Source of the DNA: Providencia rettgeri
GTDB lineage: Bacteria > Pseudomonadota > Gammaproteobacteria > Enterobacterales > Enterobacteriaceae
Length of the DNA stretch: 64,000 bases
Reading direction: 5' to 3'
Assembly: GCA_900455085.1 (NCBI GenBank)
Contig: UGTZ01000001.1
Coordinates: 1,642,501 to 1,706,500, forward strand
Both the position numbers and the translations under genes were made by a program. Positions 16,942 to 26,089 of this stretch are shown in pieces. Below the pieces are notes generated by a model. It ran no database searches. It saw nothing but the letters and a program-made list of their open reading frames with translations, and had not been told where the DNA came from. How positions within the stretch are numbered: position 1 is the stretch's first letter; each line of letters opens with the position of its first letter.

Positions 16942-16980
16942 AAAACCCGCTTCTACATGCATGTATGAGCGGGTTTTTTG
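16942..16980 (+). terminator. Terminator of glyA
   Basis: AAAACCCGCT (16942-16951) and AGCGGGTTTT (16968-16977) form a 10-bp stem followed by a T-run; the loop contains the palindrome CATGCATG. Confidence 0.9.
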
Positions 16981-17001
16981 CATTGAAAAAACGGAGGGAT
17001 G

Positions 17002-18153
17002 ATGGTCATTCCATCAACGCGTTGGCTAGCCATTGATTATTTTACCTATTTTTTTGCCTACAGTATTTTCTTACCATTTTGGTCAGTTTGGCTACAAGGT
17101 GAGGGAATTGATGCAGAAATGATTGGTGTTTTGTTAGGGGTAGGGTTAGCAGCTCGTTTCCTTGGCGCGATGTTCATTACTCCTTTAGTTAAAGAGCCCT
17201 CGAAACTAATTACTGCACTACGTTTACTTGCAGGGCTTTCACTCATTTTCTCTGTTGGTTTTGCTTTGGGTTCTCATTGGGCATGGCTGCTATTTGTAAT
17301 GATAGGCTTTAACTTATTTTTTGCACCAATGGTTCCGCTGGGAGATTCACTAGCGGGGACATGGCAGAAACAATTTACCTTTGACTACGGCAAAATTCGC
17401 GTCTGGGGTTCGATAGCATTTATTATTGGCTCCTCATTGATGGGATATTTAGCAGGTGTTTGGGGTAATAAAGCCATCATGGTGGCGTTGATAGTAAGCT
17501 GTTTAGCATTATTACTAGGCGCAATGCTGAAACCGGCAATTATGCCAATGGGAGCAGCGAAAATTGAAGGTGGCAATAAAGTCACTTTTAAACAGTTGAT
17601 TGCCGATAAAAACGTCGTTAGGTTTTTAATTTGTGTGACCTTATTACAAGGGGCTCATGCGGCTTATTATGGTTTTGCTTCCCTATTTTGGAAAGAAGCC
17701 GGTTATTCAGATTTAGTGATCGGTAATTTATGGTCACTGGGTGTGGTCGCTGAAGTCATTGTATTTATGTTAAGTCACCGTTTATTCCGGCGTTGGAGTG
17801 CGCGTAATTTACTGCTGCTATCCGCATTTTGTGGAATTATCCGTTGGGGGTTGATGGGGGCGTTTACTGCATTACCTGTGTTAATTGTAGTGCAAATTCT
17901 TCACAGTGGGACTTTTACGATTTGTCATCTAGCGGCAATGCGCTTTATCAGCGCAAGAAAAGAAAATGAAATTATCCCATTACAAGGTGTTTACTCTGCC
18001 CTCGCAACTGGTGGTGGGTTAGCCGTCCTGACTATTATTGTGGGGTATATTTATGAGCGAGTGCCTGCTCATCATGGTGTAGTTTTCTATTTAATGGCGC
18101 TTCTTGCTGTTCCTGCTGTGTTTATCCGCCCTAAAGTTGTAGCTCAATCCTAG
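17002..18153 (+). CDS. hcaT: HcaT-type MFS transporter
   Basis: A 383-residue membrane protein of about 12 segments, similar along its length to E. coli HcaT: STRWLAIDYFTYFFAYSIFLPFWSVWL, AMVPLGDSLAGTWQKQF, LLQGAHAAYYGFASLFW. HcaT is annotated as a 3-phenylpropionate transporter, but no hca catabolic genes are present here, so the substrate is unproven. The second of two adjacent ATG codons (17002) is preferred because it leaves a normal gap after GGAGGG. It marks the last backbone gene before the accessory block. Confidence 0.88.
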   Translation: MVIPSTRWLAIDYFTYFFAYSIFLPFWSVWLQGEGIDAEMIGVLLGVGLAARFLGAMFITPLVKEPSKLITALRLLAGLSLIFSVGFALGSHWAWLLFVMIGFNLFFAPMVPLGDSLAGTWQKQFTFDYGKIRVWGSIAFIIGSSLMGYLAGVWGNKAIMVALIVSCLALLLGAMLKPAIMPMGAAKIEGGNKVTFKQLIADKNVVRFLICVTLLQGAHAAYYGFASLFWKEAGYSDLVIGNLWSLGVVAEVIVFMLSHRLFRRWSARNLLLLSAFCGIIRWGLMGAFTALPVLIVVQILHSGTFTICHLAAMRFISARKENEIIPLQGVYSALATGGGLAVLTIIVGYIYERVPAHHGVVFYLMALLAVPAVFIRPKVVAQS

Positions 18154-18162
18154 TATTTATCA

Positions 18163-18204
18163 ACCAAGCTATAAAAGGGGTTAAACCTATTTTTATAGCT
18201 TGGT
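18163..18204. terminator. Bidirectional terminator between hcaT and the fimbrial operon
   Basis: Fourteen-base arms ACCAAGCTATAAAA (18163-18176) and TTTTATAGCTTGGT (18191-18204) pair perfectly. The TAA of the minus-strand chaperone gene lies inside the right arm. Confidence 0.85.
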
Positions 18205-18897
18205 TTGGTACTGAATTTGTTTCCCTGTATCGTCAATATAAATCATTGTTATATTTTCTCCGTGATTAATGTCTGCGGTTGAAGAGAAAGTTTGTGATGA
18301 AAATGGCGCAACCATCGAACTTTTTGCAATAGAACGGCTTTCGTTATTAGCCAGATAAATATTCGCAATATTTAAAAAATAAGGAGTCGGGTTGTTGACG
18401 ATAATACCGTCTTTAGCTAAATGAAATTGAATGTTTTTGATGGTATTGTCTGGCTTTTCCGTGAGGGTTGTAGGGCGATAAAAAACTTTAATCCGTGTTT
18501 GAATGGCAAACTGCAGCATATTTGCACTATTTATTTGTTTTGGCTTTGGCGCAATGTCTAATACATTTAAATAAAATACAGACTCTTTATTCGTAGGGAG
18601 CTTGTCGCCAATAAAACGTATTTGTAATTGAACCCCGTCATTTGCCGCGATTTTAGTGACGGGGGGGGTCACAATAAATGGCGCGTTCGTTGTTTCTGGT
18701 GTTGAATCGAGGTTACCTTCATCCACCCAACTTTGAGTCAATGTGGCTTGTTCACTGTAATTAGTCAGTTGAATCCCGACGGCCTTTTTATCGCTAGGAA
18801 AAATAATTCGTGTTCCTTGTAAAACAAGGCTCGCACATGCTTGGACGCTAAAAAATAGTAACGTAGCGAACCCTGTGATTTTAATTATTCCGTCCAT
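18193..18897 (-). CDS. Fimbrial periplasmic chaperone, second copy
   Basis: A 234-residue PapD-like chaperone with a signal peptide (cut near ACAS). It has the subunit-anchoring Arg in TRIIFPSDK, the PPVTKIAAND loop, FYLNVLDIAPKPK and Lys in TRIKVFYRP. Such chaperones hold pilus subunits by donor-strand complementation until they reach the usher. It is the last gene of the operon, after the putative adhesin, and clearly related to the chaperone at 22.5-23.2 kb. A run of eight G at 18661-18668 lies within the codons for VTPPVT. Confidence 0.9.
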   Translation of the reverse strand: MDGIIKITGFATLLFFSVQACASLVLQGTRIIFPSDKKAVGIQLTNYSEQATLTQSWVDEGNLDSTPETTNAPFIVTPPVTKIAANDGVQLQIRFIGDKLPTNKESVFYLNVLDIAPKPKQINSANMLQFAIQTRIKVFYRPTTLTEKPDNTIKNIQFHLAKDGIIVNNPTPYFLNIANIYLANNESRSIAKSSMVAPFSSQTFSSTADINHGENITMIYIDDTGKQIQYQTKL

Positions 18898-18910
18898 AAT
18901 ATTTTCCTTT

Positions 18911-19993
18911 CTAATTGTATGACATTACTACGGTTGCAGTACTTGAGACTTGTCCTTGAGTGACACTACTTGGGTTGTATGCATGGTAATAAGCACCTAA
19001 GTTTACTGAAAAAGAAGGGGAAATCGGATTTCCTTTAAGGACAGTAAAAATATTTGTCGCGCCATTTTTAGCTGCTACGCTATCCGAAAGTACTAACGGT
19101 GTATTGAGATTGCTTGCGCTAACTAATCGGAAACCAACGCCTTTAGCACCTTGGCTAATGGTATTATTCAAGGTTGTTTTATCATTTGAGAGTAAATTAC
19201 TACTGGATAAAAAAATAGATACATCACGAGAAGCATTACCGCCTGCTAAAAAGTCTTGGCAGGTAAAATTAAGCGTAAATGGCGTGTAGCCTGCTCTAGT
19301 TACAGTTTTCACCGCATTGATACTTACTGGGGGTAGTGCAACGACTAAACCTTGGTTAATGAAATTACAGGTAGTGAGAATGGGATTATAAGTTAAGGTA
19401 ATTGGTTGTAAGTAGATGTCATCGGCACTGGTTGGCCATTGTAGCGTTAACAGAAAAGTGACTAATTTGACTACAATATCTAATAACCACTGTAGAATTC
19501 CCAAGCTGGATGCATCAGAGGCGAGTACAATAGGGGTAACTGTGGCGGTACTTCCTGATACTTCGACATAGTTGGTTCCGGGTTTGGCTGTGAGCAAATT
19601 AAATTGAACGGTAAAATTTGTATCGAGCTCACTACCTTGATGTATACCTTCCGTAAGGCCGACAACCCTATCTTTTTCTAATGCAGTGACTGTAATTGAG
19701 ACAAATTGCTTTCCACCATTAAAACCAATAGTAGCGGTTCTGCCTTGGAAAGGGGATGCTATACCGATAGAGTTAGGAAAAAGCAATCCTCTCGCAGTAC
19801 AGGTAAAAGTTCCAGGGTAGATGGTTCTGCTATTTTTACTAACTTGAGTCGATGTACTGGTAAGTTCTGTCGATAAATCAAAAGCAAGAGCGGGAGCCGT
19901 CACTGTAGATGTTTGTCTACAATGTGCTGAGGAATACTGGCTATAAGCCAATATACTGGAAAGCATCAGTGCTAAAGTAATTTTTTTCATCAT
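18911..19993 (-). CDS. Fimbrial tip adhesin or minor subunit, two-domain
   Basis: 360 residues with a signal peptide ending near YSSAHC. The C-terminal third (about 215-360) has the pilin fold pattern: NAVKTVTRAGYTPFTLNFTCQDF, then SVNLGAYYHAYNP and the beta-zipper end ATVVMSYN. The N-terminal 200 residues form a separate domain with no recognised motif. That layout, plus position after the usher, indicates a tip adhesin. The receptor cannot be predicted. It starts 8 bases after the usher stop with ribosome site AAGGA. Confidence 0.75.
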   Translation of the reverse strand: MMKKITLALMLSSILAYSQYSSAHCRQTSTVTAPALAFDLSTELTSTSTQVSKNSRTIYPGTFTCTARGLLFPNSIGIASPFQGRTATIGFNGGKQFVSITVTALEKDRVVGLTEGIHQGSELDTNFTVQFNLLTAKPGTNYVEVSGSTATVTPIVLASDASSLGILQWLLDIVVKLVTFLLTLQWPTSADDIYLQPITLTYNPILTTCNFINQGLVVALPPVSINAVKTVTRAGYTPFTLNFTCQDFLAGGNASRDVSIFLSSSNLLSNDKTTLNNTISQGAKGVGFRLVSASNLNTPLVLSDSVAAKNGATNIFTVLKGNPISPSFSVNLGAYYHAYNPSSVTQGQVSSTATVVMSYN

Positions 19994-20001
19994 GTTTTCC
20001 T

Positions 20002-22506
20002 TTATCGACAGAGGTTTTTATTCTTATCCATCGTATTGAGTAGTGGCTCAATAACACATGTCTTTTTCCCTTTAAGCTTTATATGCAATACCATTGGTAA
20101 TTGCTCGCTTTTGATATACATCACGCCAGATTGACCGACATAACCAACACTTTGCTGTTTAGCATCTGTAATTTCTGTACCAAAAGGTAAGCTATCGCCA
20201 TTAGCAAGAACGCCACGGATGATATAAGTTTGTCGAGTGTCGGTGTCGAGTTTGATGTAATTCACCGCTCCTTGATATGGACTCACATTTGCCATATTAC
20301 CGAGTACCTCTGCACCTGCGGTTTTTTCTGTATCCGTCAAGGTATATGTATTGGTTCTATACGGTGTGGAATTAGCAACTAAAACGACACCTTGTTGGTT
20401 GGTTAAGGTAGTTTTATCGGCGTTGACCATCATGTTACTGGCCATTGGAGCATCAATGATGGTATAGGTTTGTCCTGTTTCCCCTGAAAAAACAATATGC
20501 CCAGGGATAGCAACCAGAGTTCCTTTGGCGCCTAAACCAGTTTGGCGGTAATTATTGGCCTCTGTGTAAGATCCTGAAAGCGTGCTAGAGGGGAGCTGAT
20601 AGCTGGCGTTGCCACCAACTAAGTTATTCCCACCACTTTGGTTCGTTGCAGTTAGCGTATAATTGACTTGGTCATTTTTACCTGCAATACCACTAACACT
20701 TAGCGTAGTTTGTTGGTAACGAGAGTCAGTGTAATAACTTCCCATGCTAATATTGGCGCGTTTTTCAAATAAAGAAAAAGGAACACTAAAATTGGCATAG
20801 ATACGCGTTTCTTCTTCACTGTCGTAATTACGAACACGTGACACAGATACACTATAGGAAATATCGTTATAGTTGTTGGCATAGCCAGCTTGATATTCAC
20901 GGCTATTACCGTTTGTATTCCAATAATCACGATGTGTCCCCGAGATGAATACCGAACCATAACCATCAGCTAGTTGTTGGTTTAAATTCAATGTAAATGT
21001 GTTTTTAGCACGTGAACCGCGTAAGGCGTCATAATTAGTGAGTGAAAGTTCAGGTGGAATATTATTGCCGAGTTTTTCTGATAGCTGGTCTTGATAAGCT
21101 TTCCAAGCGCGATAATTATCTTGAGAATAAATGGCATCAATAAAACTATAGTAACCACTAGTCGAATAACGATATGACGCCAAGGTTAAATTGGTCGACG
21201 TTGCGTTAATATATTTGTTATAAGTCAAGCGGTAGCTTTGACCACTATGATCGCCTGAATCTAATTTAGTATTTGCTTGCGTAATATCAGCTGAAATGGC
21301 CCCAAAACTAAAATTCCAACCACTCCCAATAACGCCGGAATAGTATTTTTCGCTAAATAACATTCCTGCATAAAGTGTCACTAAATTATTTAAACCATAG
21401 TGAAACTCACCTTGAGTAAATTTGGGTTGATAATGGGTATTGTCGATTTTTGTTTGCCCAGCAATGAGGCTGTAATTGTAAACGCCTTGTTTGAGCATAT
21501 CAGGTACAGCAGAATAGGGCACAGTAAAGGTTTCTTGCCTTCCATCAGCTTCTTGGACAACGACGAATAAGTCACCACCACCAGCACTAGGCTGAAGGTC
21601 ATTAAATGCGAACTCACCAGGGGGAACGTTTTCTTGATAAACCAGATTGTTATTTTGGTATACGCTGACTAAGGCATTTGTTTGAGCGACACCGCGTATA
21701 ATGGGGACAAAATTTTGACTTGAATTTGGCAACATATTGGCTTCTGTTGCCAATGCAATGCCTCGAACTCGAATACTATTAAATAGGGCTGCAGGTGTAT
21801 AAAAATCACCTAATTTCAACCCGGATTTGATTGCACTAAGGGGGCGATAAATATAACGGGTATTGTTTTTCCATTTTTGGCTACCATGAGAGCTATGTCG
21901 ATAGCTGGATTCATCTCTAAATTGCCAGGCGCCCAAATTAACACCTGAATTTAAGGTTGCATAAAAATTGTCACTGCTGGTTTTTGAGTTTTTCTTCTCT
22001 TTATAGCTATAATAATTTGTATTATAAGAAAAAATAATTGCAGGCTCGCCATAATTCCATAGGCTAGGGTCAACATAGTTAGCTTCGAGTTTTTTCAGAG
22101 CGACTTGAGGAACTGTAATATTGAGTCGTAGGTTGTTGATATTGAATTTATACTTTATATTGGCTACTAAATCATCAATAGGAACAAATGGCTGTTGTTC
22201 GGTTTGCTCAATCACCTCAGCAGATAAATTTAGGTTTAATTTCTGTACATCATCAGCAGCAAGGCTAATCAGTTTGCCATCATTATTGATATCAATTTCA
22301 AACTGACCTTTCCAATTATTATTGACATAAAGGTCGGCTAATTGTTTACCTGATGGAATGTTATTGTCAGTATAGAATCGTGAAATATCTCCTTGTGCAG
22401 ATTTACCTACCAATAGGGAAGTTTCAAACTCGTCCGCTATTGAGTTCTTTTGATAACTTTGTAGTCCTATTAAGATTAGGAGATAGAGATAATTTTCTTT
22501 TTTCAC
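20002..22506 (-). CDS. Outer-membrane fimbrial usher
   Basis: An 834-residue PapC/FimD-family usher: N-terminal chaperone-binding domain (FYTDNNIPSGKQLADLYVNN), the conserved YRPLSAIKSGLKLGDFYTP segment of the beta-barrel, the plug region NALVSVYQNNNLVYQENVPPGEFAFNDL, and C-terminal domains ending in KGKKTCVIEPLL. The start is a GTG giving MKKENYLYLL. It sits 14 bases after the first chaperone gene. It secretes and assembles the pilus subunits encoded by its neighbours. Confidence 0.93.
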   Translation of the reverse strand: MKKENYLYLLILIGLQSYQKNSIADEFETSLLVGKSAQGDISRFYTDNNIPSGKQLADLYVNNNWKGQFEIDINNDGKLISLAADDVQKLNLNLSAEVIEQTEQQPFVPIDDLVANIKYKFNINNLRLNITVPQVALKKLEANYVDPSLWNYGEPAIIFSYNTNYYSYKEKKNSKTSSDNFYATLNSGVNLGAWQFRDESSYRHSSHGSQKWKNNTRYIYRPLSAIKSGLKLGDFYTPAALFNSIRVRGIALATEANMLPNSSQNFVPIIRGVAQTNALVSVYQNNNLVYQENVPPGEFAFNDLQPSAGGGDLFVVVQEADGRQETFTVPYSAVPDMLKQGVYNYSLIAGQTKIDNTHYQPKFTQGEFHYGLNNLVTLYAGMLFSEKYYSGVIGSGWNFSFGAISADITQANTKLDSGDHSGQSYRLTYNKYINATSTNLTLASYRYSTSGYYSFIDAIYSQDNYRAWKAYQDQLSEKLGNNIPPELSLTNYDALRGSRAKNTFTLNLNQQLADGYGSVFISGTHRDYWNTNGNSREYQAGYANNYNDISYSVSVSRVRNYDSEEETRIYANFSVPFSLFEKRANISMGSYYTDSRYQQTTLSVSGIAGKNDQVNYTLTATNQSGGNNLVGGNASYQLPSSTLSGSYTEANNYRQTGLGAKGTLVAIPGHIVFSGETGQTYTIIDAPMASNMMVNADKTTLTNQQGVVLVANSTPYRTNTYTLTDTEKTAGAEVLGNMANVSPYQGAVNYIKLDTDTRQTYIIRGVLANGDSLPFGTEITDAKQQSVGYVGQSGVMYIKSEQLPMVLHIKLKGKKTCVIEPLLNTMDKNKNLCR

Positions 22507-22520
22507 GATGATTTCTTCTA

Positions 22521-23210
22521 TTAAAGTTTAATATTTTTAGATTTGAAAACACCATAGTCATCCACATACATTAAAATAAGATCGTGGTTTTTCATTATTC
22601 CTTTAATAGGTAATTCTTTTTCAGACATAGGGGCAATCATGGCAGAATCAGTTAATGAGTTATTTTTATCGTTAGATGGTGCGATAGCTGCAATAGTTAA
22701 ATGGTATTGTGAATTATTTTTAACTAATATTTTATTATTTTTAATTTGATAGCTTGCATTATTAATAACCTCATCGGGAGATTCAGTTAGCCCAATAGGA
22801 CGATAAAAAATTTTAATTCGTGAACGTGTGGCTAGCTGAATTGCATTTTTGCCTTTAGCAGACTCTGGCGTTTTAGGAATATCTAAAACATTTAAGAAAA
22901 ATACGCTTTCAACATTTTCAGGAAGTTTTCCGGGTATTTTTTTAATTTTTAGTTGCTGACCTTGTAAACCTTCAATTTTAACAATAGGAGGGGATAAATA
23001 AAAAGGCGCTTCAGAATTCTCAGGCGTGGAATTTTCATCACCGTTATCAATCCATGACTGAACAAGAGACGATGTTTTACTGTTATTGGTTAATTGTACA
23101 GCAATACTATCAGCGTCAGCAGGATATATAATTCGAGTGCCAGTAATAATAACATTAGAAAGTGTTGCGCTCGAAAATAAAATAGTGAGTAATAAAACTA
23201 GAATTTTCAT
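22521..23210 (-). CDS. Fimbrial periplasmic chaperone, first copy
   Basis: A 229-residue PapD-like chaperone: signal peptide MKILVLLLTILFSSATLSN, anchoring Arg in TRIIYPADAD, the segment FYLSPPIVKIEG, SVFFLNVLDIPKTP, and Lys in RIKIFYRP. The short F1-G1 region puts it in the short-loop group that serves rod-like pili. The ATG at 23210 gives the normal signal peptide; a start four codons earlier exists. It lies between the major subunit and the usher, the standard place in such operons. Confidence 0.92.
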   Translation of the reverse strand: MKILVLLLTILFSSATLSNVIITGTRIIYPADADSIAVQLTNNSKTSSLVQSWIDNGDENSTPENSEAPFYLSPPIVKIEGLQGQQLKIKKIPGKLPENVESVFFLNVLDIPKTPESAKGKNAIQLATRSRIKIFYRPIGLTESPDEVINNASYQIKNNKILVKNNSQYHLTIAAIAPSNDKNNSLTDSAMIAPMSEKELPIKGIMKNHDLILMYVDDYGVFKSKNIKL

Positions 23211-23259
23211 AATAGCATCCATTTAAAGCCAGGCTAATAAAAGCCTGGCTAAGTCATAA

Positions 23260-23850
23260 TTATAAATAGGAAACTGTATATATTACGTTTGATTGCAAAA
23301 GACCGACTTTGGCGGCAGTTGCATTAGTTTTATAATAACTGGCAATTAAATTGAGAGTAGCTCCTGTCGTACCACCAGTATCAGCCCCTGTAAGGTTAGT
23401 ATCAAAAGCCACATTGAGTGGAATTGCGGTGTTTGGAGTACTGGTTTTAGATAAACTAAACCCGACGTTTTTGGCAACGGAGGCGTCATTTTCATTCACG
23501 GAAGTATTCACTAAATACAAACCGGAAGGGGAAATGTTACTTGATGAATAAAAGTGTAATTTCAGATTACTTACAGGATTGCTCGCAGGTGCGCAATCTG
23601 AGAAAGTTAAAGAAAATTGTTTTTGATTTTTAGAAATAACCGTTGCGGCAGTTGTTCCTGCATCTGTTACGGTTATTGGATCAAGAACAACAGTCATATC
23701 GGCACTATTTCCGCCATTAATGGTACAAGTTGTATCGCTTATTGCTCCAGAAATTGAAATAATTCCCCCAGCACTATTCGTTATTGCAAGTGCTGAACCT
23801 GATATAAAAGATAAAGAAAGTAAAGACAGAGGTAGTATATATCTAGACAT
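23260..23850 (-). CDS. Major fimbrial subunit
   Basis: A 196-residue pilin: signal peptide MSRYILPLSLLSLSFISGSALA, a cysteine pair (TCTINGG and FSDCAPAS) typical of type 1-like subunits, and the C-terminal alternating pattern ending in NVIYTVSYL. The ATG at 23850 follows GGGG at a good distance; an earlier in-frame ATG at 23862 is less likely. It is the first gene of the minus-strand fimbrial operon, consistent with highest expression. Confidence 0.9.
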   Translation of the reverse strand: MSRYILPLSLLSLSFISGSALAITNSAGGIISISGAISDTTCTINGGNSADMTVVLDPITVTDAGTTAATVISKNQKQFSLTFSDCAPASNPVSNLKLHFYSSSNISPSGLYLVNTSVNENDASVAKNVGFSLSKTSTPNTAIPLNVAFDTNLTGADTGGTTGATLNLIASYYKTNATAAKVGLLQSNVIYTVSYL

Positions 23851-24222
23851 AATTAACCCCATAAGGTCAAAAATAAAATAAAGTTATATAACTTTGATTA
23901 ACAGCTTAATGTAAATTAGCTGTATTGTTTTATGCTAGATATAAAGTGCATTTTTTTCAAATTAAAAACCAAAAATATATTTAATGAGATTGATGTCTTT
24001 TTTATATGTATGAATTTAATGTGATATTATTTTTTAAATTATTTCAAGTTAACTCATGGTGGGTGTATTTGTTGGCGATTGTTGGTTTATCGCTTTGAAT
24101 ATTTCTCGTTGTGTATGTTATTGTGACAAGGATAAATATCAATTAACTTAATAATAAACTGAAGTAATATTAATTCATAAAATTAAATAAAATTTAATTT
24201 ATAAAAAATAAATTGATAATAA
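23851..24222. promoter_or_regulatory. AT-rich region upstream of the fimbrial operon
   Basis: About 370 very AT-rich bases holding the fimbrial promoter region. I found no pair of long inverted repeats that would mark an invertible fimbrial promoter, and no recombinase gene nearby. Homopolymer stretches of A and T suggest intrinsic bending and possible H-NS binding. No gene seen. Confidence 0.5.
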
Positions 24223-24253
24223 AATGGCAAATCATAGAAAATGATTTGCCATT
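24223..24253 (-). terminator. Terminator of the TRAP transporter operon
   Basis: AATGGCAAATCAT and ATGATTTGCCATT form a 13-bp perfect stem with a 5-base loop; on the minus strand it is followed by TTTATTATC. It begins shortly after the full-length dctM stop at 24264. Confidence 0.9.
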
Positions 24254-24263
24254 GAAAGATATC

Positions 24264-25542
24264 TTATAAGCTTGGTAGGAAAGTAGTAAATACAGGCATA
24301 AAGGTGACTAAGAGTAAAACGATAATTAATGCAAAGAACAAGGGCATAACTTCACGAATAAAGTCAGAAATACGGACACCAGTAATCGATGTGGCTACAA
24401 ACATGACGGTTCCCATTGGCGGTGTTAAGCAGCCGATGGCCAAAATTAAGGATCATGACAATGCCAAAATGGATAGGGTCAATCCCTAATAGTTTTACTG
24501 TAGGCATTAATAATGGAACAAGGACAATAATTGCAGCATTTCCTTCAATAAACATACCTAGGATTAACAACACCGCATTGACAATCATTAAGAAGACATA
24601 CGGGTTATCAGAAAAATTGGTCATCATTCTGGCAACATCTTGCGCCACTTGTTCGTTCGTCAATACCCATGCTAATGCGGAACAAGTCATAATAATGAGC
24701 ATGATACTTGCTGTTGAACGGGCTGTTTCTAAAAATGAGGCAGCAATGTCTTTTAACTTCATTTCACGATAAAAGAAGGTACCAATTACAATAACGTAAA
24801 GTACAGCAATAGCACCAGCTTCTGTTGGTGTAAAAATACCAAAGCGAATTCCACCAATAATGACGAGAACTAATAGGAAAGCAGACATCGCTCCTTTACC
24901 TGTTTGGTAAACTTCAGCAAATGTAGGTGCTTTATCTCTAGCAGGCTTATATCCACGTTTTTTTGCAATCAGATAAATTGCAACCATTAAAGCAACGCAG
25001 CACATTAATCCAGGAATGATTGCAGCCATAAACATCTTACCAATAGAGACGTCAGCGACAAATCCATAGATGATTAATGCAATACCCGGTGGAATTATAG
25101 GTGTTATTAATGATCCTGCGGCAGTGACAGCGGCAGAGAAGCTTTTTCCATAACCTAATTTTGTCATTTCTGGCACTAACATTTTAGATAGCATTGCACA
25201 GTCAGCGAGGTTAGATGCAGAAAGCCCACCCATCATTGTACTTAATAATACGTTAGATTGGGCAAGTCCTCCTGGATAGTGGCCAGACAGAGTGCCAGTA
25301 AATTTCAACATTCGTCTAGTAATACCAGTGTAATTCAAAAGGTTACCTAACAAAATGAAGAAAGGGATAGCAAGTAACGTCACATTTTCCCCAGCCCCAA
25401 TAATGCGTTGTACCGCAATGAGGGGAGAAATGTCACCCGCAGAGAAAAAGTAGGTGAGTAATGCAATCAGTACACTTAAAAAAATGGGAACATTAATTAA
25501 AAAGCAGAATATTAATACGATACAGGCGATAATTACTGACAT
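24264..25542 (-). pseudogene. TRAP transporter large permease (DctM type), frameshifted near the 3' end
   Basis: The reading frame gives a normal DctM protein from MSVIIACIVLIFCFLINVP up to DPIHFGIVMILN at about residue 362, then runs into 30 unrelated residues and stops at 24364. In the next frame the expected end continues perfectly: AIGCLTPPMGTVMFVATSIT to VFTTFLPSL, with TAA at 24264. The change is one extra base in the T run at 24442-24445 (AATTTTGGCC instead of AATTTGGCC, restoring N-L-A-I-G). This is either a genuine inactivating mutation or a sequencing error. Without the last two membrane segments the TRAP transporter should not work. Confidence 0.88.
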
Positions 25543-26012
25543 GGTTTATCTCCTTTTAGTAATTTACTCATGTCTTCCAGTAAATGTTGGATAGAAAATA
25601 ACACCATGATGGATGCGCCAATGGGTACAGAAAGGTCGATATAATAATAAGAGACACCAATAATTGGTGTTATTTTGTCTTCTGCAATAATAGAGAGTTC
25701 ATATCCAAGATAACCAAAAATTGATAAAGCAATAATGGCCATAATATGAGTAACGACCGCAATAGCTAATTGTACTTTTTCAGGAAATAAAGAGGTAATT
25801 GCATCAATACTGACATGCATTCTTTTGCCTGCCGCAGATGCTGCGCCAATCATCACCAACCAAATGTAGCAAATGATTAAAACTTCCTCACTCCACATTA
25901 AAGGGTCATTAAGAAGCCAACGCATGAATACAGCAAGAATGGTAATAATGACAATAGCGGCAACAGCAAGAGAAGCCACTATATCACTTAATTTCCCCAG
26001 AAATTTAAACAT
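25533..26012 (-). CDS. TRAP transporter small permease (DctQ type)
   Basis: A 159-residue membrane protein of four predicted segments with the family blocks AVFMRWLLNDPLMWSEEVLIICYIWLVMIGAA and MHVSIDAI. It overlaps the start of the large permease gene by 10 bases, so translation is probably coupled. It forms the membrane complex with DctM for sodium-driven import of an organic acid delivered by the DctP protein. Confidence 0.93.
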   Translation of the reverse strand: MFKFLGKLSDIVASLAVAAIVIITILAVFMRWLLNDPLMWSEEVLIICYIWLVMIGAASAAGKRMHVSIDAITSLFPEKVQLAIAVVTHIMAIIALSIFGYLGYELSIIAEDKITPIIGVSYYYIDLSVPIGASIMVLFSIQHLLEDMSKLLKGDKPCQ

Positions 26013-26060
26013 AAAAGATCCTTGCGAGAATAATAGTTAACCATTTGTATTGTAAAAATA

Positions 26061-26080
26061 TTGGCGGTATTAACCGCCAA
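26061..26080 (-). other. Intercistronic hairpin between dctP and dctQ
   Basis: TTGGCGGT and ACCGCCAA pair over 8 bp with a 4-base loop, 10 bases after the dctP stop. On the minus strand it is followed by ATATTTTTAC. It may stabilise the dctP message or act as a leaky terminator, giving more binding protein than permease. Confidence 0.6.
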
Positions 26081-26089
26081 GTAATAGGG

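Noticed and set aside
23851..24222. Invertible (phase-variable) promoter for the fimbrial operon
   Set aside because: No pair of long inverted repeats and no Fim/Mrp-type recombinase gene was found nearby.
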